Shown here: piece after piece, positions 26,531 to 35,449 of the stretch
Layout: every line of letters starts with the position of its first letter
Numbering within the stretch: the first letter of the stretch is position 1
From: Bacteroidales bacterium
GTDB taxonomy: Bacteria > Bacteroidota > Bacteroidia > Bacteroidales > VadinHA17
DNA length: 64,000 nucleotides
Direction: 5' to 3'
Assembly: GCA_021738535.1 (NCBI GenBank)
Contig: JAIPBU010000010.1
Coordinates: 25,202-89,201, forward strand
Made by a program: the position numbers and the translations under genes
Notes under the pieces: generated by a model
What the model was told of the DNA's origin: nothing
What the model saw: the letters and a program-made list of their open reading frames with translations, nothing else
The model's database searches: none

Positions 26531-27439
26531 GTGAAAAGAAAAGCTAAAACATTATTGTCAGGGATATCTATTATGGTAATAATCTCCTTATCCAGTTTTT
26601 CCTTAACTGCACAGGAGGATAAAATTGATGCAATACTGGATTCCATGTTTTTCAGCACAGATGAAGAAATATTGCTGATGCTTGCTGAGATGAACAGGAA
26701 CCATAATTTTATTTACAGCAGGGTTGGTTACGACAATAAGACTACATATGCCGGCCGGGAAATAGGATCAGACCAGTATAACCTTTCTGGCCAGCTGTTC
26801 TATCTTAACTCAACAGGCCTGTATCTTGGTTTGTCAGGGGCGTGGTACAGCCAGCTTGATCCCTCGTACAGGTCAACTGTAGTCACAGGTGGTTACAGTA
26901 ATTCACTCAAAAAGGCAAGCTGGTTACGTTACAGAATATCATATAACAGGTATTTTTATAATACAGATGCAAGTTCTTATGATCCTGATTATACCGGGTC
27001 TTTGAGTGCAGGTATCACACTGAAAAATGATAATTTCGGAATCAGAACGGATTATTCTTTTCTGATGGGGAATGAATATGCTTCACAGGCATCGTTTGAT
27101 TTGTTTGGTGATTTTTTGCTTTTCAAACCCGGCAAAAGATCAAAAATTGAGTTTACCCCCGAGTTATCATTTTATTTTGGTTCTGAGGCTGTAGAATACG
27201 AAAGGATAAGTTATCTGTCCGGAAATTCTTCCACTTCTGATATGTCTGAATTTATTTACATGGACAAATTCGGGCTTATGAATACCAGCATAAATATCCC
27301 GCTTGAGATTTCTCTCGGTGATTTCAGCCTGGAATTGTCGTATAAATATAACTTTCCCAGGTCGCTTGATCCAAACTATATGTATGATAATAATTCATTA
27401 TTCAGCATATCTCTCAGTTATTTCTTTATGATAAATTAA
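26531..27439 (+). CDS. Outer-membrane beta-barrel protein, unknown function
   Basis: The GTG at 26531 gives 302 residues with a proper signal peptide (MKRKAKTLLSGISIMVIISLSSFSLTAQ). A TTG at 26477 is in frame but would place the terminator hairpin inside the coding region. The mature part alternates Tyr/Ser-rich strands (QYNLSGQLFYLNSTGLYLGLSG, LRYRISYNRYFYNTD) and ends SLSYFFMIN, typical of a monomeric outer-membrane barrel of about 12 to 14 strands. It may belong functionally to system A; no domain name was recognised. Confidence 0.7.
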   Translation: MKRKAKTLLSGISIMVIISLSSFSLTAQEDKIDAILDSMFFSTDEEILLMLAEMNRNHNFIYSRVGYDNKTTYAGREIGSDQYNLSGQLFYLNSTGLYLGLSGAWYSQLDPSYRSTVVTGGYSNSLKKASWLRYRISYNRYFYNTDASSYDPDYTGSLSAGITLKNDNFGIRTDYSFLMGNEYASQASFDLFGDFLLFKPGKRSKIEFTPELSFYFGSEAVEYERISYLSGNSSTSDMSEFIYMDKFGLMNTSINIPLEISLGDFSLELSYKYNFPRSLDPNYMYDNNSLFSISLSYFFMIN

Positions 27440-27468
27440 GGAGGCGTACAAGTCTTACGCCTCCTTAA
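27436..27468. terminator. Bidirectional terminator between converging genes
   Basis: TTAAGGAGGCGTA pairs with TACGCCTCCTTAA (13 bp, perfect) around a 7-base loop. It sits between the plus-strand barrel gene and the minus-strand lipoprotein gene. Confidence 0.85.
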
Positions 27469-27487
27469 GTATAACCTTTATGACTGG

Positions 27488-28600
27488 TTAATTCATAAAA
27501 CTGATTGTCATTTCGGCAATGTCTTTCGGGTTATAAGGTGAAAGTGAGGGAAGTCTTAATACAAGCTCGTCATGATCGTCGCCCGGAGATGTTCCACCCT
27601 GGATGAATCCTTCACTGTCAAAGAAACCTGGGGCTTCAGTATTTGTAAGGTAAATGTCTACGCTTTCCTGGCTTATATCTGGCCATACATCATATATCTG
27701 TTCTGTAAAGACATTCCTGATGGAGTAATCTTCCAGGAGAACGGAGCGGGAAGGTTCATCAAGGTAGCTGTCCGGCAGGCCTACTTCGGCAACGCCTATG
27801 TCAAGATCTGAGTCGCCTGATGCAACAAAGGCCCAGTTAAATCCTGAATCGCCATTGAAGAACCTGGCATTAGGATGATTTGAATTGCCATATACATCGA
27901 TCTTATCGCCTGACTTGCCAACAAACATCTTAAGCCCGTCTGTTGAATAAGGGTTGTCAAGAGGATCCTCTACCGGCAGTCCCGATGCTGCTACAAGCAT
28001 GTGTGCATCATAGCCTCTTTCACCGGCCTGGCTGTAGTCTATGCGGAATACTGCTTCGGTGGTGTTTTCCTCATTGCTTCTGTCAATATTATAAGGCTTA
28101 AGTATTGCCACACCCTGGATGGGATTACGGTTCCAGAATATCTGCATGGCATAGCCGCCATCTTCATTCCCTTCTGAGTCGGCATCGGTGATGTCCATCC
28201 TGAATTCCCATGTCTGACCTTCAAAGTAGGGGTTTTCAGTTACTTCCAGGTTTTTTATCCTGCCATCATCGTCGCTTGTATAGCTGAGCGATACCGGCTG
28301 GTTTATCTGGTGCCTGGCAATGCTTTTAATTATGCTTTCAACTATTTCTCCGCCACCTTCACCTATACGTATGAAATGGGCAAGGTGGAGATAGATCAGG
28401 TTGCCGTTTATCGGTTCAACCGATTTAGTTGCTGATTTTTCTGATGCATCAAAACTAATGGCACCAGGTACATCAATGCTGAATTCTTCGGGGAGGATTG
28501 ATTCTTCATTGTTCCCCGGTCCACTGAATTCTTCACATCCTGTAAAGAAGACTGTAACTGCAAATGCAAGACTGATAATAAAAAATACTTTCTTTTTCAT
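27488..28600 (-). CDS. Hypothetical lipoprotein, last gene of system B
   Basis: The start at 28600 (MKKKVFFIISLAFAVTVFFTGC, Cys22) gives 370 residues; an in-frame ATG at 28636 would spoil the lipoprotein leader. After the lipid anchor comes an acidic linker (EEFSGPGNNEESILP), then a soluble beta-rich domain with repeated DITDAD and DSDLDIG acidic stretches that could bind calcium. No known family was recognised. Its position after DUF4249 suggests a surface partner of the system B receptor. Confidence 0.7.
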   Translation of the reverse strand: MKKKVFFIISLAFAVTVFFTGCEEFSGPGNNEESILPEEFSIDVPGAISFDASEKSATKSVEPINGNLIYLHLAHFIRIGEGGGEIVESIIKSIARHQINQPVSLSYTSDDDGRIKNLEVTENPYFEGQTWEFRMDITDADSEGNEDGGYAMQIFWNRNPIQGVAILKPYNIDRSNEENTTEAVFRIDYSQAGERGYDAHMLVAASGLPVEDPLDNPYSTDGLKMFVGKSGDKIDVYGNSNHPNARFFNGDSGFNWAFVASGDSDLDIGVAEVGLPDSYLDEPSRSVLLEDYSIRNVFTEQIYDVWPDISQESVDIYLTNTEAPGFFDSEGFIQGGTSPGDDHDELVLRLPSLSPYNPKDIAEMTISFMN

Positions 28601-28755
28601 GATTTCCGTGTTTTTAATGGTTATTTGATAATTCATTTTTATCGGTTTTCATTAACATCACACGGGAAGATGGAAATACCCTTATGTTAGCAGGAAGTTT
28701 TTTTAAAAAAAATCGTCTGGATGCAGAGGGAAGAATGGAATACTGGAATAATAAA

Positions 28756-29544
28756 TTATTCAATATAAGTAGTATCCTGCACAACGGAGCAGGCTGCAAA
28801 GAAACCAACGGCCCCGTTATTAAGATTGGTATGCAGGTTGCCGTGCATAACATCAAACCAGCCTCCCCGCCAGTCGGTTTCTGATAGCAGGCTGCGGAGG
28901 AATCTTTCATGATCTGGAGAAAGTGAATACTTGGTCCTGATCACCCTTGCTCCTGCAGGGAAGGACAGATTTTCGACGGCAGGTTTGAAGAGCTGATTTA
29001 CGTCTATCGTAGAAAGGGTGTAGGAATAAAAGACAGATTTCTCAGTCTGGTTGTTTTCTTCCCACTCTACATTATATTCAATGAATGAGGGGGCATTGCT
29101 TTCACGCTGGTAAATCCTGTAATACCCTGCCTTTTCACCGTCTTTATAAAATACAAGGTCTTTGATAGGGGTAACAGGCACCATGTATGCAGCTGCCCTG
29201 AATTCATATTCGCCCACGGCAATATATAACCAGTAAACACTGTTAACAACGCCGCTTAATGATGGATCAGGTAAATAGAGCCCGGGTTCTTCCGGAGCCT
29301 GGGTCAGCTGGTGATAGTTTTCACCGTCTGAAAGTATAACAATTGCATTATTTACCGTCCCCGGCTCACGGTTGGGATTTTTTACCGGCAGGCTGAGCCT
29401 GACGTAATTAAGCCCTGGGCGGTTGGTCAGCATTCCTTCTACAACAAGGCGTGGTGTAACAGGATCATCAAGGGTCCAGCTAACAGGTTCTTCGCAGGAA
29501 ACGGAAATAAAAAACAACAATATTATTATAATAAAACTTCTCAT
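28756..29544 (-). CDS. DUF4249 family lipoprotein, system B
   Basis: The 262-residue lipoprotein (lipobox SVSC, Cys17) shows the DUF4249 start CEEPVSWTLDDPVTPRLVVEGMLTN and the YVRLSLPVK and AIVILSDGENYHQL strands, followed by ENLSFPAGARVIRTKYSLS. This Bacteroidetes family regularly follows STN-type TonB receptors and is thought to be a surface substrate-binding partner. Here it begins 1 bp after the receptor stop, strongly implying coexpression. It is a little shorter than many family members. Confidence 0.85.
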   Translation of the reverse strand: MRSFIIIILLFFISVSCEEPVSWTLDDPVTPRLVVEGMLTNRPGLNYVRLSLPVKNPNREPGTVNNAIVILSDGENYHQLTQAPEEPGLYLPDPSLSGVVNSVYWLYIAVGEYEFRAAAYMVPVTPIKDLVFYKDGEKAGYYRIYQRESNAPSFIEYNVEWEENNQTEKSVFYSYTLSTIDVNQLFKPAVENLSFPAGARVIRTKYSLSPDHERFLRSLLSETDWRGGWFDVMHGNLHTNLNNGAVGFFAACSVVQDTTYIE

Positions 29545-29545
29545 A

Positions 29546-32179
29546 TCAGAACTTAAAATGATAGGTTATTGATGGTACCATACCATGTACATACATCATT
29601 GTGGATTGCAGTTCGGGTGGCTCTGACCTCTCTGACGGTATCCTGAGTGCGCCGCTGTCTTCGATAATTTTATTAAAATTGATAGTAAAAGGATTTTTTC
29701 TTCCATATACATTATAAAGACTTATTTTAAGTGAATGTTTATATTTTGCTGCCTTGCTGTTGAGCCTGATCTCCGTTGACAGGTCCAGCCTGTGATAATC
29801 GGGAAGCCTGTCGTTATTCCGACTGTCATAAAACGGAACCTGGTAACCCTTATAATAGTAAAAACCTGTTGGTGTTGTAATGGGATTGCCGGAACAGTAA
29901 ATCCAGTTGGCTGAAAGCGACCATCCCGGTAGAATCCTGAGGTCTATGTGGGCATTAAAATTATGTGGCCTGTCGTATCTTGAAGGGAAAGGCCTGTTAT
30001 TATTCAGGTCTTTGATATTCAGGGTAGTCCGTGAGTAGGTATAGGAAATCCATCCCGTGGGATTGCCGGTACGGAGTCTGAAAAGAGTTTCTACTCCCCA
30101 TGACCTGCCATCTCCATATCTCAGTTCTGTTTCTATATGTGGATTGAAGAGCATATAGGCATGGTCAATATAGCTGACATAGTTCTTCATTGATTTATAA
30201 TATCCTTCCAGATCAAAAGAAAACTTTTTATTATTTGACCTGATACTCATCCCTGCCGATACCTGGTCAGCCGATGATGGCTTCAGGTTTGGTCCTGACG
30301 GTAACCACACCTCCATACTAGTAAAAGGGCTGATGGAATTAGTGATGAGGTGCTCAAATTGAGTATTGTGAGAAAAAGCTGCCTTAAAGGATAAATTCGC
30401 GGAAAGACTGTATGATAACCTGATCCTGGGTTCTATTACAGAAAAGTAGTTATATGCTTTGTTATCTTCATAAACCGAGGTGTCAACAGGGGAATTGTTT
30501 TCATAAGTGTATTCGATACCCGGACCCCTGTTAGCCCATATTGTCCATCTCAGGCCGGAGTTTATTAACAGACCCGGGAGTACCTCGTTTTCAAAATCCA
30601 GGTACAGTGCTGATTCTGTTGCGTATTTTTCAGGTACCCCGCTTACAAGAGGGTCGGGTTCAGAGCCATTGTAATAGTTTCCGGGCGAATAGTTATGAAA
30701 TGAAAAGAGCAGACCTGCTTTGTATGTATTCCCCGGTGAAGAAAAAAATGCAAAATCAGATTTAAGCGAGGACATCGCAATTCCTGAATTCCACCTGTTA
30801 TTATCTTCATAGGAAGTAAAGAAGTTGTAATCGTAAGAACTCAGTATAATACTGGTATTTGAAAACAGTTTTTCCCCGAATACATGGTTCCACCTTAAAT
30901 TGCCTGCAATATTTTTCCAGCCTATACCGCCTGAGCGTCTTTCGTTTTCTTTAGTGACGAAACTGTCGGTTCCCGAATAGAACGAAAGGAAGAGCCTGTT
31001 TTTATTATTTATCCTGAAATTATATTTAAAATTAAGATCGGAGAAATATAGTTTTTCAATGTCATCATTCTGCCCCGAAAATATCCATTTGAGATGTGAG
31101 CGGCGTGCTGAAAGGTAAAATGAGCTTTTTTTCATGAAGAGTGGTCCTTCAAAGTTCAGGGTAGTAGCTACGGGGCCTGTGTTTCCTGAAAAAGAAAATC
31201 TTTTATTATTTCCTTCTTTGAGCTTTACGTCTATTACTGAGGATAAGCGGCCTCCATAGGATGCCGGCATATCACCTTTATATACTTTTATGCTGTTAAG
31301 TGATTCAACTGTAAAAACACTGAAAAGGCCCAGCATGTGTGCGGGGTTATAGACAGGCGCCTCATCAATAAGTACCATGTTCTGATCACGGTCGCCACCC
31401 CTTACATAAAAGATGGTTGAACCATCGCCGTAAAAATTGATACCGGGTTTTGTCTGTAATGACTTTATGACGTTTGACTGACCAAGGAAGCCCTGGATGT
31501 TTGACACCTCTGAGGGCTGGAGTGTGAATTCACCTGATCCTGCAGGATAGTTTACCATTTCCTCAGAGGCAGTGATTACAATCTCCCTCAGTTGAGTGAA
31601 TGCCGGTTCGAGGTGAATGTTTCTATTAATATCCCTGTCGATTGAAAGAACAAATTCTTCATGGCTGTAACCAAGGTACGAGGTGCTTAACTTATATTGA
31701 CCCTTTTCCAGGGTAAGGGAATAAAAACCATAACCATTTGCCATTGCTCCTTTCCCTGTAGCCCGGTTTATTATAGTGGCTCCTATAAGAGCTTCTCCTG
31801 TATTTTTGTCCCTTATGTAGCCCGAAACAGTGAACTTTTTAAGCGTCACAGGCTTTTCTGTTTCAGTCTTTTTTCCAGATCTTTTTAGGATAATGTGCTT
31901 ATCCATTATTAAATAATCAATACCAAAACGACCGAGATCATTCAGAATAAATTCCAGGTTTTTGTTTTTATACTGCAGGGTGGTTACCGTATCGGCCGGT
32001 ACGGATTTTGGGTTGTAGGAAAAGGTTAGGCCGTAGTGTTTTTCAATCCTGCTGAAAAGGGAATCCAGCCGTTGTTCCACTATATCAACAGAAAAAGTTT
32101 TACCGGCCTCCTGGGCATAGCTGAATACTATGGAACTACAGAGAAGTACTGAAAGAAATATGAGTCTTCTGATTGTCAT
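29546..32179 (-). CDS. STN-domain TonB-dependent receptor, system B
   Basis: The 877-residue outer-membrane receptor has a signal peptide (MTIRRLIFLSVLLCSSIVFSYAQ), an STN domain (about 27-100, with VEQRLDSLFSRIEKHYGLTFSYNP), a carboxypeptidase-regulatory-like domain (about 118-195, VSGYIRDKNTGEALIGATI), a plug (about 205-320, with FYVRGGDRDQNMVLIDEAPVYN and PASYGGRLSSVIDVKLKEG) and a barrel ending VPSITYHFKF. It is encoded 21 bp after fecR and directly before the DUF4249 gene. Substrate unknown. Confidence 0.93.
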   Translation of the reverse strand: MTIRRLIFLSVLLCSSIVFSYAQEAGKTFSVDIVEQRLDSLFSRIEKHYGLTFSYNPKSVPADTVTTLQYKNKNLEFILNDLGRFGIDYLIMDKHIILKRSGKKTETEKPVTLKKFTVSGYIRDKNTGEALIGATIINRATGKGAMANGYGFYSLTLEKGQYKLSTSYLGYSHEEFVLSIDRDINRNIHLEPAFTQLREIVITASEEMVNYPAGSGEFTLQPSEVSNIQGFLGQSNVIKSLQTKPGINFYGDGSTIFYVRGGDRDQNMVLIDEAPVYNPAHMLGLFSVFTVESLNSIKVYKGDMPASYGGRLSSVIDVKLKEGNNKRFSFSGNTGPVATTLNFEGPLFMKKSSFYLSARRSHLKWIFSGQNDDIEKLYFSDLNFKYNFRINNKNRLFLSFYSGTDSFVTKENERRSGGIGWKNIAGNLRWNHVFGEKLFSNTSIILSSYDYNFFTSYEDNNRWNSGIAMSSLKSDFAFFSSPGNTYKAGLLFSFHNYSPGNYYNGSEPDPLVSGVPEKYATESALYLDFENEVLPGLLINSGLRWTIWANRGPGIEYTYENNSPVDTSVYEDNKAYNYFSVIEPRIRLSYSLSANLSFKAAFSHNTQFEHLITNSISPFTSMEVWLPSGPNLKPSSADQVSAGMSIRSNNKKFSFDLEGYYKSMKNYVSYIDHAYMLFNPHIETELRYGDGRSWGVETLFRLRTGNPTGWISYTYSRTTLNIKDLNNNRPFPSRYDRPHNFNAHIDLRILPGWSLSANWIYCSGNPITTPTGFYYYKGYQVPFYDSRNNDRLPDYHRLDLSTEIRLNSKAAKYKHSLKISLYNVYGRKNPFTINFNKIIEDSGALRIPSERSEPPELQSTMMYVHGMVPSITYHFKF

Positions 32180-32200
32180 GTTCAGCTGTCAGTTAAAGGC

Positions 32201-33178
32201 TCAGTGCACAGTTATACCTTTTTGAGTTTCCCTGAAATCAATATCCAGTGTTGCTTCAATAGTTTTGATAACGTAATCCAGATCTCTGTTATTGAAACTA
32301 ACAGTGATATTTTTGTCTTTAATGCCGGGCGTTTCAATTATGATGTTTGTATTGTATGTTTTGTTAAGAGCATTCACAACTTCTTCAAGATCCGAGTTTT
32401 CAAACACCAGTATTCCTGTCTTGTAAGAATCGAAATTCGGGTCTGCATTAAATGACCGTTCCAGTTTATTGGAAGAAGTATTAACCACCAGCTTTTCTCC
32501 TTTGCCCAGTTTTTCAACAAATGCATTTCCATCATCATCATAGATGCCTACTTTACCCTCTTCCACGATAATGCTGACCGCTTTGTTTTTTTCCGGGGCA
32601 TCAACATTGAAAGATGTTCCAAGGACTTTAACAACTACAGTACCTGCTTTCACTGAGAAAGGCAGGTCAGGGTTGCTTTCGACATCGAAAAATGCTTCTC
32701 CCTCTAATTCAACTTCACGGGCTTTATTGTCAAATTTCCTGGGATACCTGATGGTGGACCCTGAATTCAATGTTATTTCTGATCCGTCAGGCAGTTCAAC
32801 CTGCTGAACCTCTGCCACGGCCTTTATTTTTTCGAAGGCAACATTCCGGTAAACAAGAAGACCGGAGTAGCCTAGTATAAAACCTGCAAGTATAGCTGCG
32901 GCGAGAGTGACGGTTATGCGGTAAATACCCGAAACTTTTTTTACAGACCCTGTGTTTTCCCTGAATTGTCTCCATTCAGCGTCGATATCAATTTCTTGCA
33001 TCAGCTCAACATCTGCTGTTTTTCTCCAGAGCCGGGCATAACGGTCATAGGCCAGCCTGTTGGATTCACTTTCATTGATCCATTTTTCAAGCAGCTGGAG
33101 CTCTTCACTGCTAGCCTCACCTGTTAGTTTTCGTGCAATCAGGTCAACGGGGATGTTATTTTTACCATTATCACTCAT
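32201..33178 (-). CDS. FecR family anti-sigma factor, system B
   Basis: The 325-residue protein has a cytoplasmic N-terminus of the usual Bacteroidetes FecR type (DLIARKLTGEASSEELQLLEKWINES), a membrane segment (VTLAAAILAGFILGYSGLLVY), a periplasmic FecR domain (LPDGSEITLNSGSTIRYPRKF, VELEGEAFFDV, KVLGTSFNVDA) and a DUF4974 domain (NSDLEEVVNALNKTYNTNI). It should hold the ECF sigma factor until the receptor signals. Confidence 0.95.
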   Translation of the reverse strand: MSDNGKNNIPVDLIARKLTGEASSEELQLLEKWINESESNRLAYDRYARLWRKTADVELMQEIDIDAEWRQFRENTGSVKKVSGIYRITVTLAAAILAGFILGYSGLLVYRNVAFEKIKAVAEVQQVELPDGSEITLNSGSTIRYPRKFDNKAREVELEGEAFFDVESNPDLPFSVKAGTVVVKVLGTSFNVDAPEKNKAVSIIVEEGKVGIYDDDGNAFVEKLGKGEKLVVNTSSNKLERSFNADPNFDSYKTGILVFENSDLEEVVNALNKTYNTNIIIETPGIKDKNITVSFNNRDLDYVIKTIEATLDIDFRETQKGITVH

Positions 33179-33231
33179 TTTATTTTTCTCTTCGTTAATA
33201 GCACACGCTCATTAACTTTTACCCTTATTCC

Positions 33232-33843
33232 TTATCCAAAAAATCTTAAAATAATCCACATTACAAATACGCTTATCAGGTCTTTTAATTCTGTTCTCAA
33301 CAGTCTTAGAGCTTTTGACATCTGTGCTTCAACCGTTTTGACCGAAATACCGAGTACTGATGCAATTTCGGCATATTTTTTTTCTTCAAAGCGGCTAAGG
33401 ACAAAAACTTCCCTGCATCTTTCCGGCAGGGAGGAAATCGCTTTGGAGATACGTGCTTCGGTTTCTTCCTTTTCCAGCTTGTCTTCCTGTAAATCAGCCG
33501 GTTCGTCCCCGTAAGCCAGGGTCCCGATATCTTCTCCGTCAAATTGCTTCCTGTCTCTTAGAAAATTCAGGCACCTGTTGTGCACGGCAGTGTACAGATA
33601 TGACCTCAGAGAGCGATCGTAATCAATTTCTGTCCTTTTCTCCCAGATATTAATAAAAACCTGGTGAACAATTTCTTTTGCTGAATCCTGGTCCCCGGTG
33701 AATTTAAGGGCGTAATAAGTCAGGGGAACAAAATGCTCCCTGAATAATTTTTCGAAGCCCTTTTCAGGGATCAAAGATCTGCCGGTTTTTTCTCTGCCTG
33801 TCAATTCACTGATGCTAAATAATGATTCCAGTATGGCAGTCAA
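33232..33843 (-). CDS. ECF sigma factor (sigma-70 family), system B
   Basis: The 203-residue sigma factor has region 2 (about 30-100, with LKFTGDQDSAKEIVHQVFINIWEKR and SLRSYLYTAVHNRCLNFLRDRK) and region 4 (about 135-185, with LPERCREVFVLSRFEEKKYAEIASVLGISVKTVEAQM). The C-terminus ends in a short hydrophobic tail (VFVMWIILRFFG), seen in some Bacteroidetes ECF factors. A well-formed promoter lies 13 bp upstream, so the message is nearly leaderless. Confidence 0.94.
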   Translation of the reverse strand: MTAILESLFSISELTGREKTGRSLIPEKGFEKLFREHFVPLTYYALKFTGDQDSAKEIVHQVFINIWEKRTEIDYDRSLRSYLYTAVHNRCLNFLRDRKQFDGEDIGTLAYGDEPADLQEDKLEKEETEARISKAISSLPERCREVFVLSRFEEKKYAEIASVLGISVKTVEAQMSKALRLLRTELKDLISVFVMWIILRFFG

Positions 33844-33855
33844 TCACTGCAAAGG

Positions 33856-33885
33856 CAAAGATATTTATTAATTGGTTTTAATCAA
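33856..33885 (-). promoter_or_regulatory. Promoter of ECF sigma/FecR/receptor system B
   Basis: On the minus strand TTG (33885-33883) is separated by 19 bp from TATCTTTG (33863-33856), a full Bacteroidetes -33/-7 match. Confidence 0.6.
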
Positions 33886-33903
33886 CTCCGGCAGGATATT
33901 GTA

Positions 33904-35169
33904 TCAATGAATGATAACCATACCTCCGCCTCCGCCTCCGCCAAAGCGAGGATTAACTACGTTGTTGTAAATTGACCCGAAGGTGTATGAGAAACCAAAA
34001 TTGGCAAAATACCTGTAATTTGTTTTCAGTTCCTTCCGTCTCAGTAATATCTCTTCAGAGCTGGCTCCTCCTTTTACAAGGGAAATCTGGTTATGGATAA
34101 ATGAGTAATTACCACCAAGATTTATTCTTAATCCTTTAGCAACCCTCCAGCTAATAGATCCATACACTGAAAGACTATTTTCTGAAAAATTTCGCAGGTA
34201 ATTTGACCATGAGACTGACAGGTCAATTTCGCCCCATTTCTGAACTATTTCGAATGCTGCACTTAATGAATGAGAAAGCAGAGCCTCTTCTGTTTTGTTA
34301 TACATAGTTGTATCGGTATAGTTGTTGTAGACATATCCTGCCGAATACAAGATTCTTAATTGCCTGCGTGTGGACTCGGAATATGGGAAAACATCGAATT
34401 CAATACCTGGCATAACAGAAAACTTCAAATCATAATTGCTGTATGTTGATGAAGATACTCCTGCCCTTCCCCCGTAAGACCAGTGATCGTTAATGCTTCT
34501 CACTATGAGGACGTCAGCTGATCGTGATTTAGTTATACTTTCAATAATTTCTTCATCAATTTCAAACTGGTCCAGGCCATATGAATAGTCGGTGTCAATA
34601 TCTATTTTCCAGTCTTCTGTCACCCTGCTGGCTGATAATCCTCCATAGGCATGCAGGTATTTGTAAGAAGACTGGCCGTTAAGAAAACCTGACAGGCTGG
34701 CCCTGAAGACCCAGTTATTCCATTTGTCCGTGCTTACTTCTGAGGAAATTGGCTCAGTGAAAGCAATATTAATATAATCTGCAAGAGGTGTTTTTTGTAC
34801 ATACCTTATCAATCCCATGCGTAGGACTTTAACCCTTTTGCTCCTTATCTGTTCATATGTATCATCTGGTGAACTTGAAAAAACAAGGGTATCAATCATC
34901 CCGCTGAATTCTCCCTGCCCCTCCAGGAATAAAGAATACTCGCGGCCACCTGATCCACTCCTCTGGGATGTGCTGATTATAACCAGGTCGGCTACCTTGC
35001 GGTCCCGTACATAGTTGATGTATGGTATTTGTTGTTTGAGATAATCTGATGCATCCATGTAAACATTCAGGGCATCTTTGCGCAGACTGTCGGTTTTTAC
35101 TTCTTCCTGGCTGATCGCGGGCATGGCAATGCAAACAGAAAAGAACAGGATAATGACTTTCTTAAACAT
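33904..35169 (-). CDS. Outer-membrane protein with periplasmic N-terminal domain and glycine-rich end
   Basis: The 421-residue protein has a signal peptide (MFKKVIILFFSVCIAMPAISQ). Its N-terminal domain (about 30-130) has the pattern NVYMDASDYLKQQIPYINYV followed by RDRKVADLVIIST and a GSGGREYSLFLEGQG strand, which recurs in uncharacterised Bacteroidetes and Acidobacteria proteins. The remainder (about 140-405) is a barrel-like run of alternating strands. It ends FGGGGGGGMVIIH after the last strand, which is unusual because barrels normally end in an aromatic residue. It appears monocistronic. Function unknown. Confidence 0.75.
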   Translation of the reverse strand: MFKKVIILFFSVCIAMPAISQEEVKTDSLRKDALNVYMDASDYLKQQIPYINYVRDRKVADLVIISTSQRSGSGGREYSLFLEGQGEFSGMIDTLVFSSSPDDTYEQIRSKRVKVLRMGLIRYVQKTPLADYINIAFTEPISSEVSTDKWNNWVFRASLSGFLNGQSSYKYLHAYGGLSASRVTEDWKIDIDTDYSYGLDQFEIDEEIIESITKSRSADVLIVRSINDHWSYGGRAGVSSSTYSNYDLKFSVMPGIEFDVFPYSESTRRQLRILYSAGYVYNNYTDTTMYNKTEEALLSHSLSAAFEIVQKWGEIDLSVSWSNYLRNFSENSLSVYGSISWRVAKGLRINLGGNYSFIHNQISLVKGGASSEEILLRRKELKTNYRYFANFGFSYTFGSIYNNVVNPRFGGGGGGGMVIIH

Positions 35170-35290
35170 ATTGGTTGGTTTAGAGTTAGATATTATTTAT
35201 AAAAGTAACGCAAATCAATATATTTGATTGTATAATAGTCAGATTAACATTATATTAACAATAATCATGCCGCTCAGCAGCTGGCAATAA

Positions 35291-35332
35291 AAAAGACCCG
35301 GATCGCCTGTCAGGTTGTAATCAGGATCCGGG
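35291..35332 (-). terminator. Terminator of the PspC-PadR-PspC operon
   Basis: CCCGGATC pairs with GATCCGGG across a loop that can itself pair further. On the minus strand the stem is followed by TCTTTTTTATT. It lies downstream of the 508-residue PspC gene. Confidence 0.75.
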
Positions 35333-35383
35333 CCTTCTGAATAAGTGGTTCAACGTGTCAGGTATAAACCAGGTAATATTCTT

Positions 35384-35449
35384 AGTTGTTTAGTTGTTCA
35401 GTTGTTCAGTTGTTCAGTTTTTCAGTTGTTCAGTTGTTTCAGTTGTTTC
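35384..35449. repeat. 8/9-bp tandem repeat crossing a stop codon
   Basis: Eight units of AGTTGTTC-type sequence run without a break: six 8-bp units (35384-35431, some with one substitution) and two 9-bp units (35432-35449). The 9-bp units lie in the coding end of the PspC-domain gene and encode KQL KQL in frame. The 8-bp unit contains the TGA stop (35424-35422), and the remaining units lie downstream of it. Confidence 0.85.

Noticed and set aside
35384..35449. CRISPR array
   Set aside because: The repeated units are 8-9 bp and directly adjacent, without spacers; no cas genes are present in the window.
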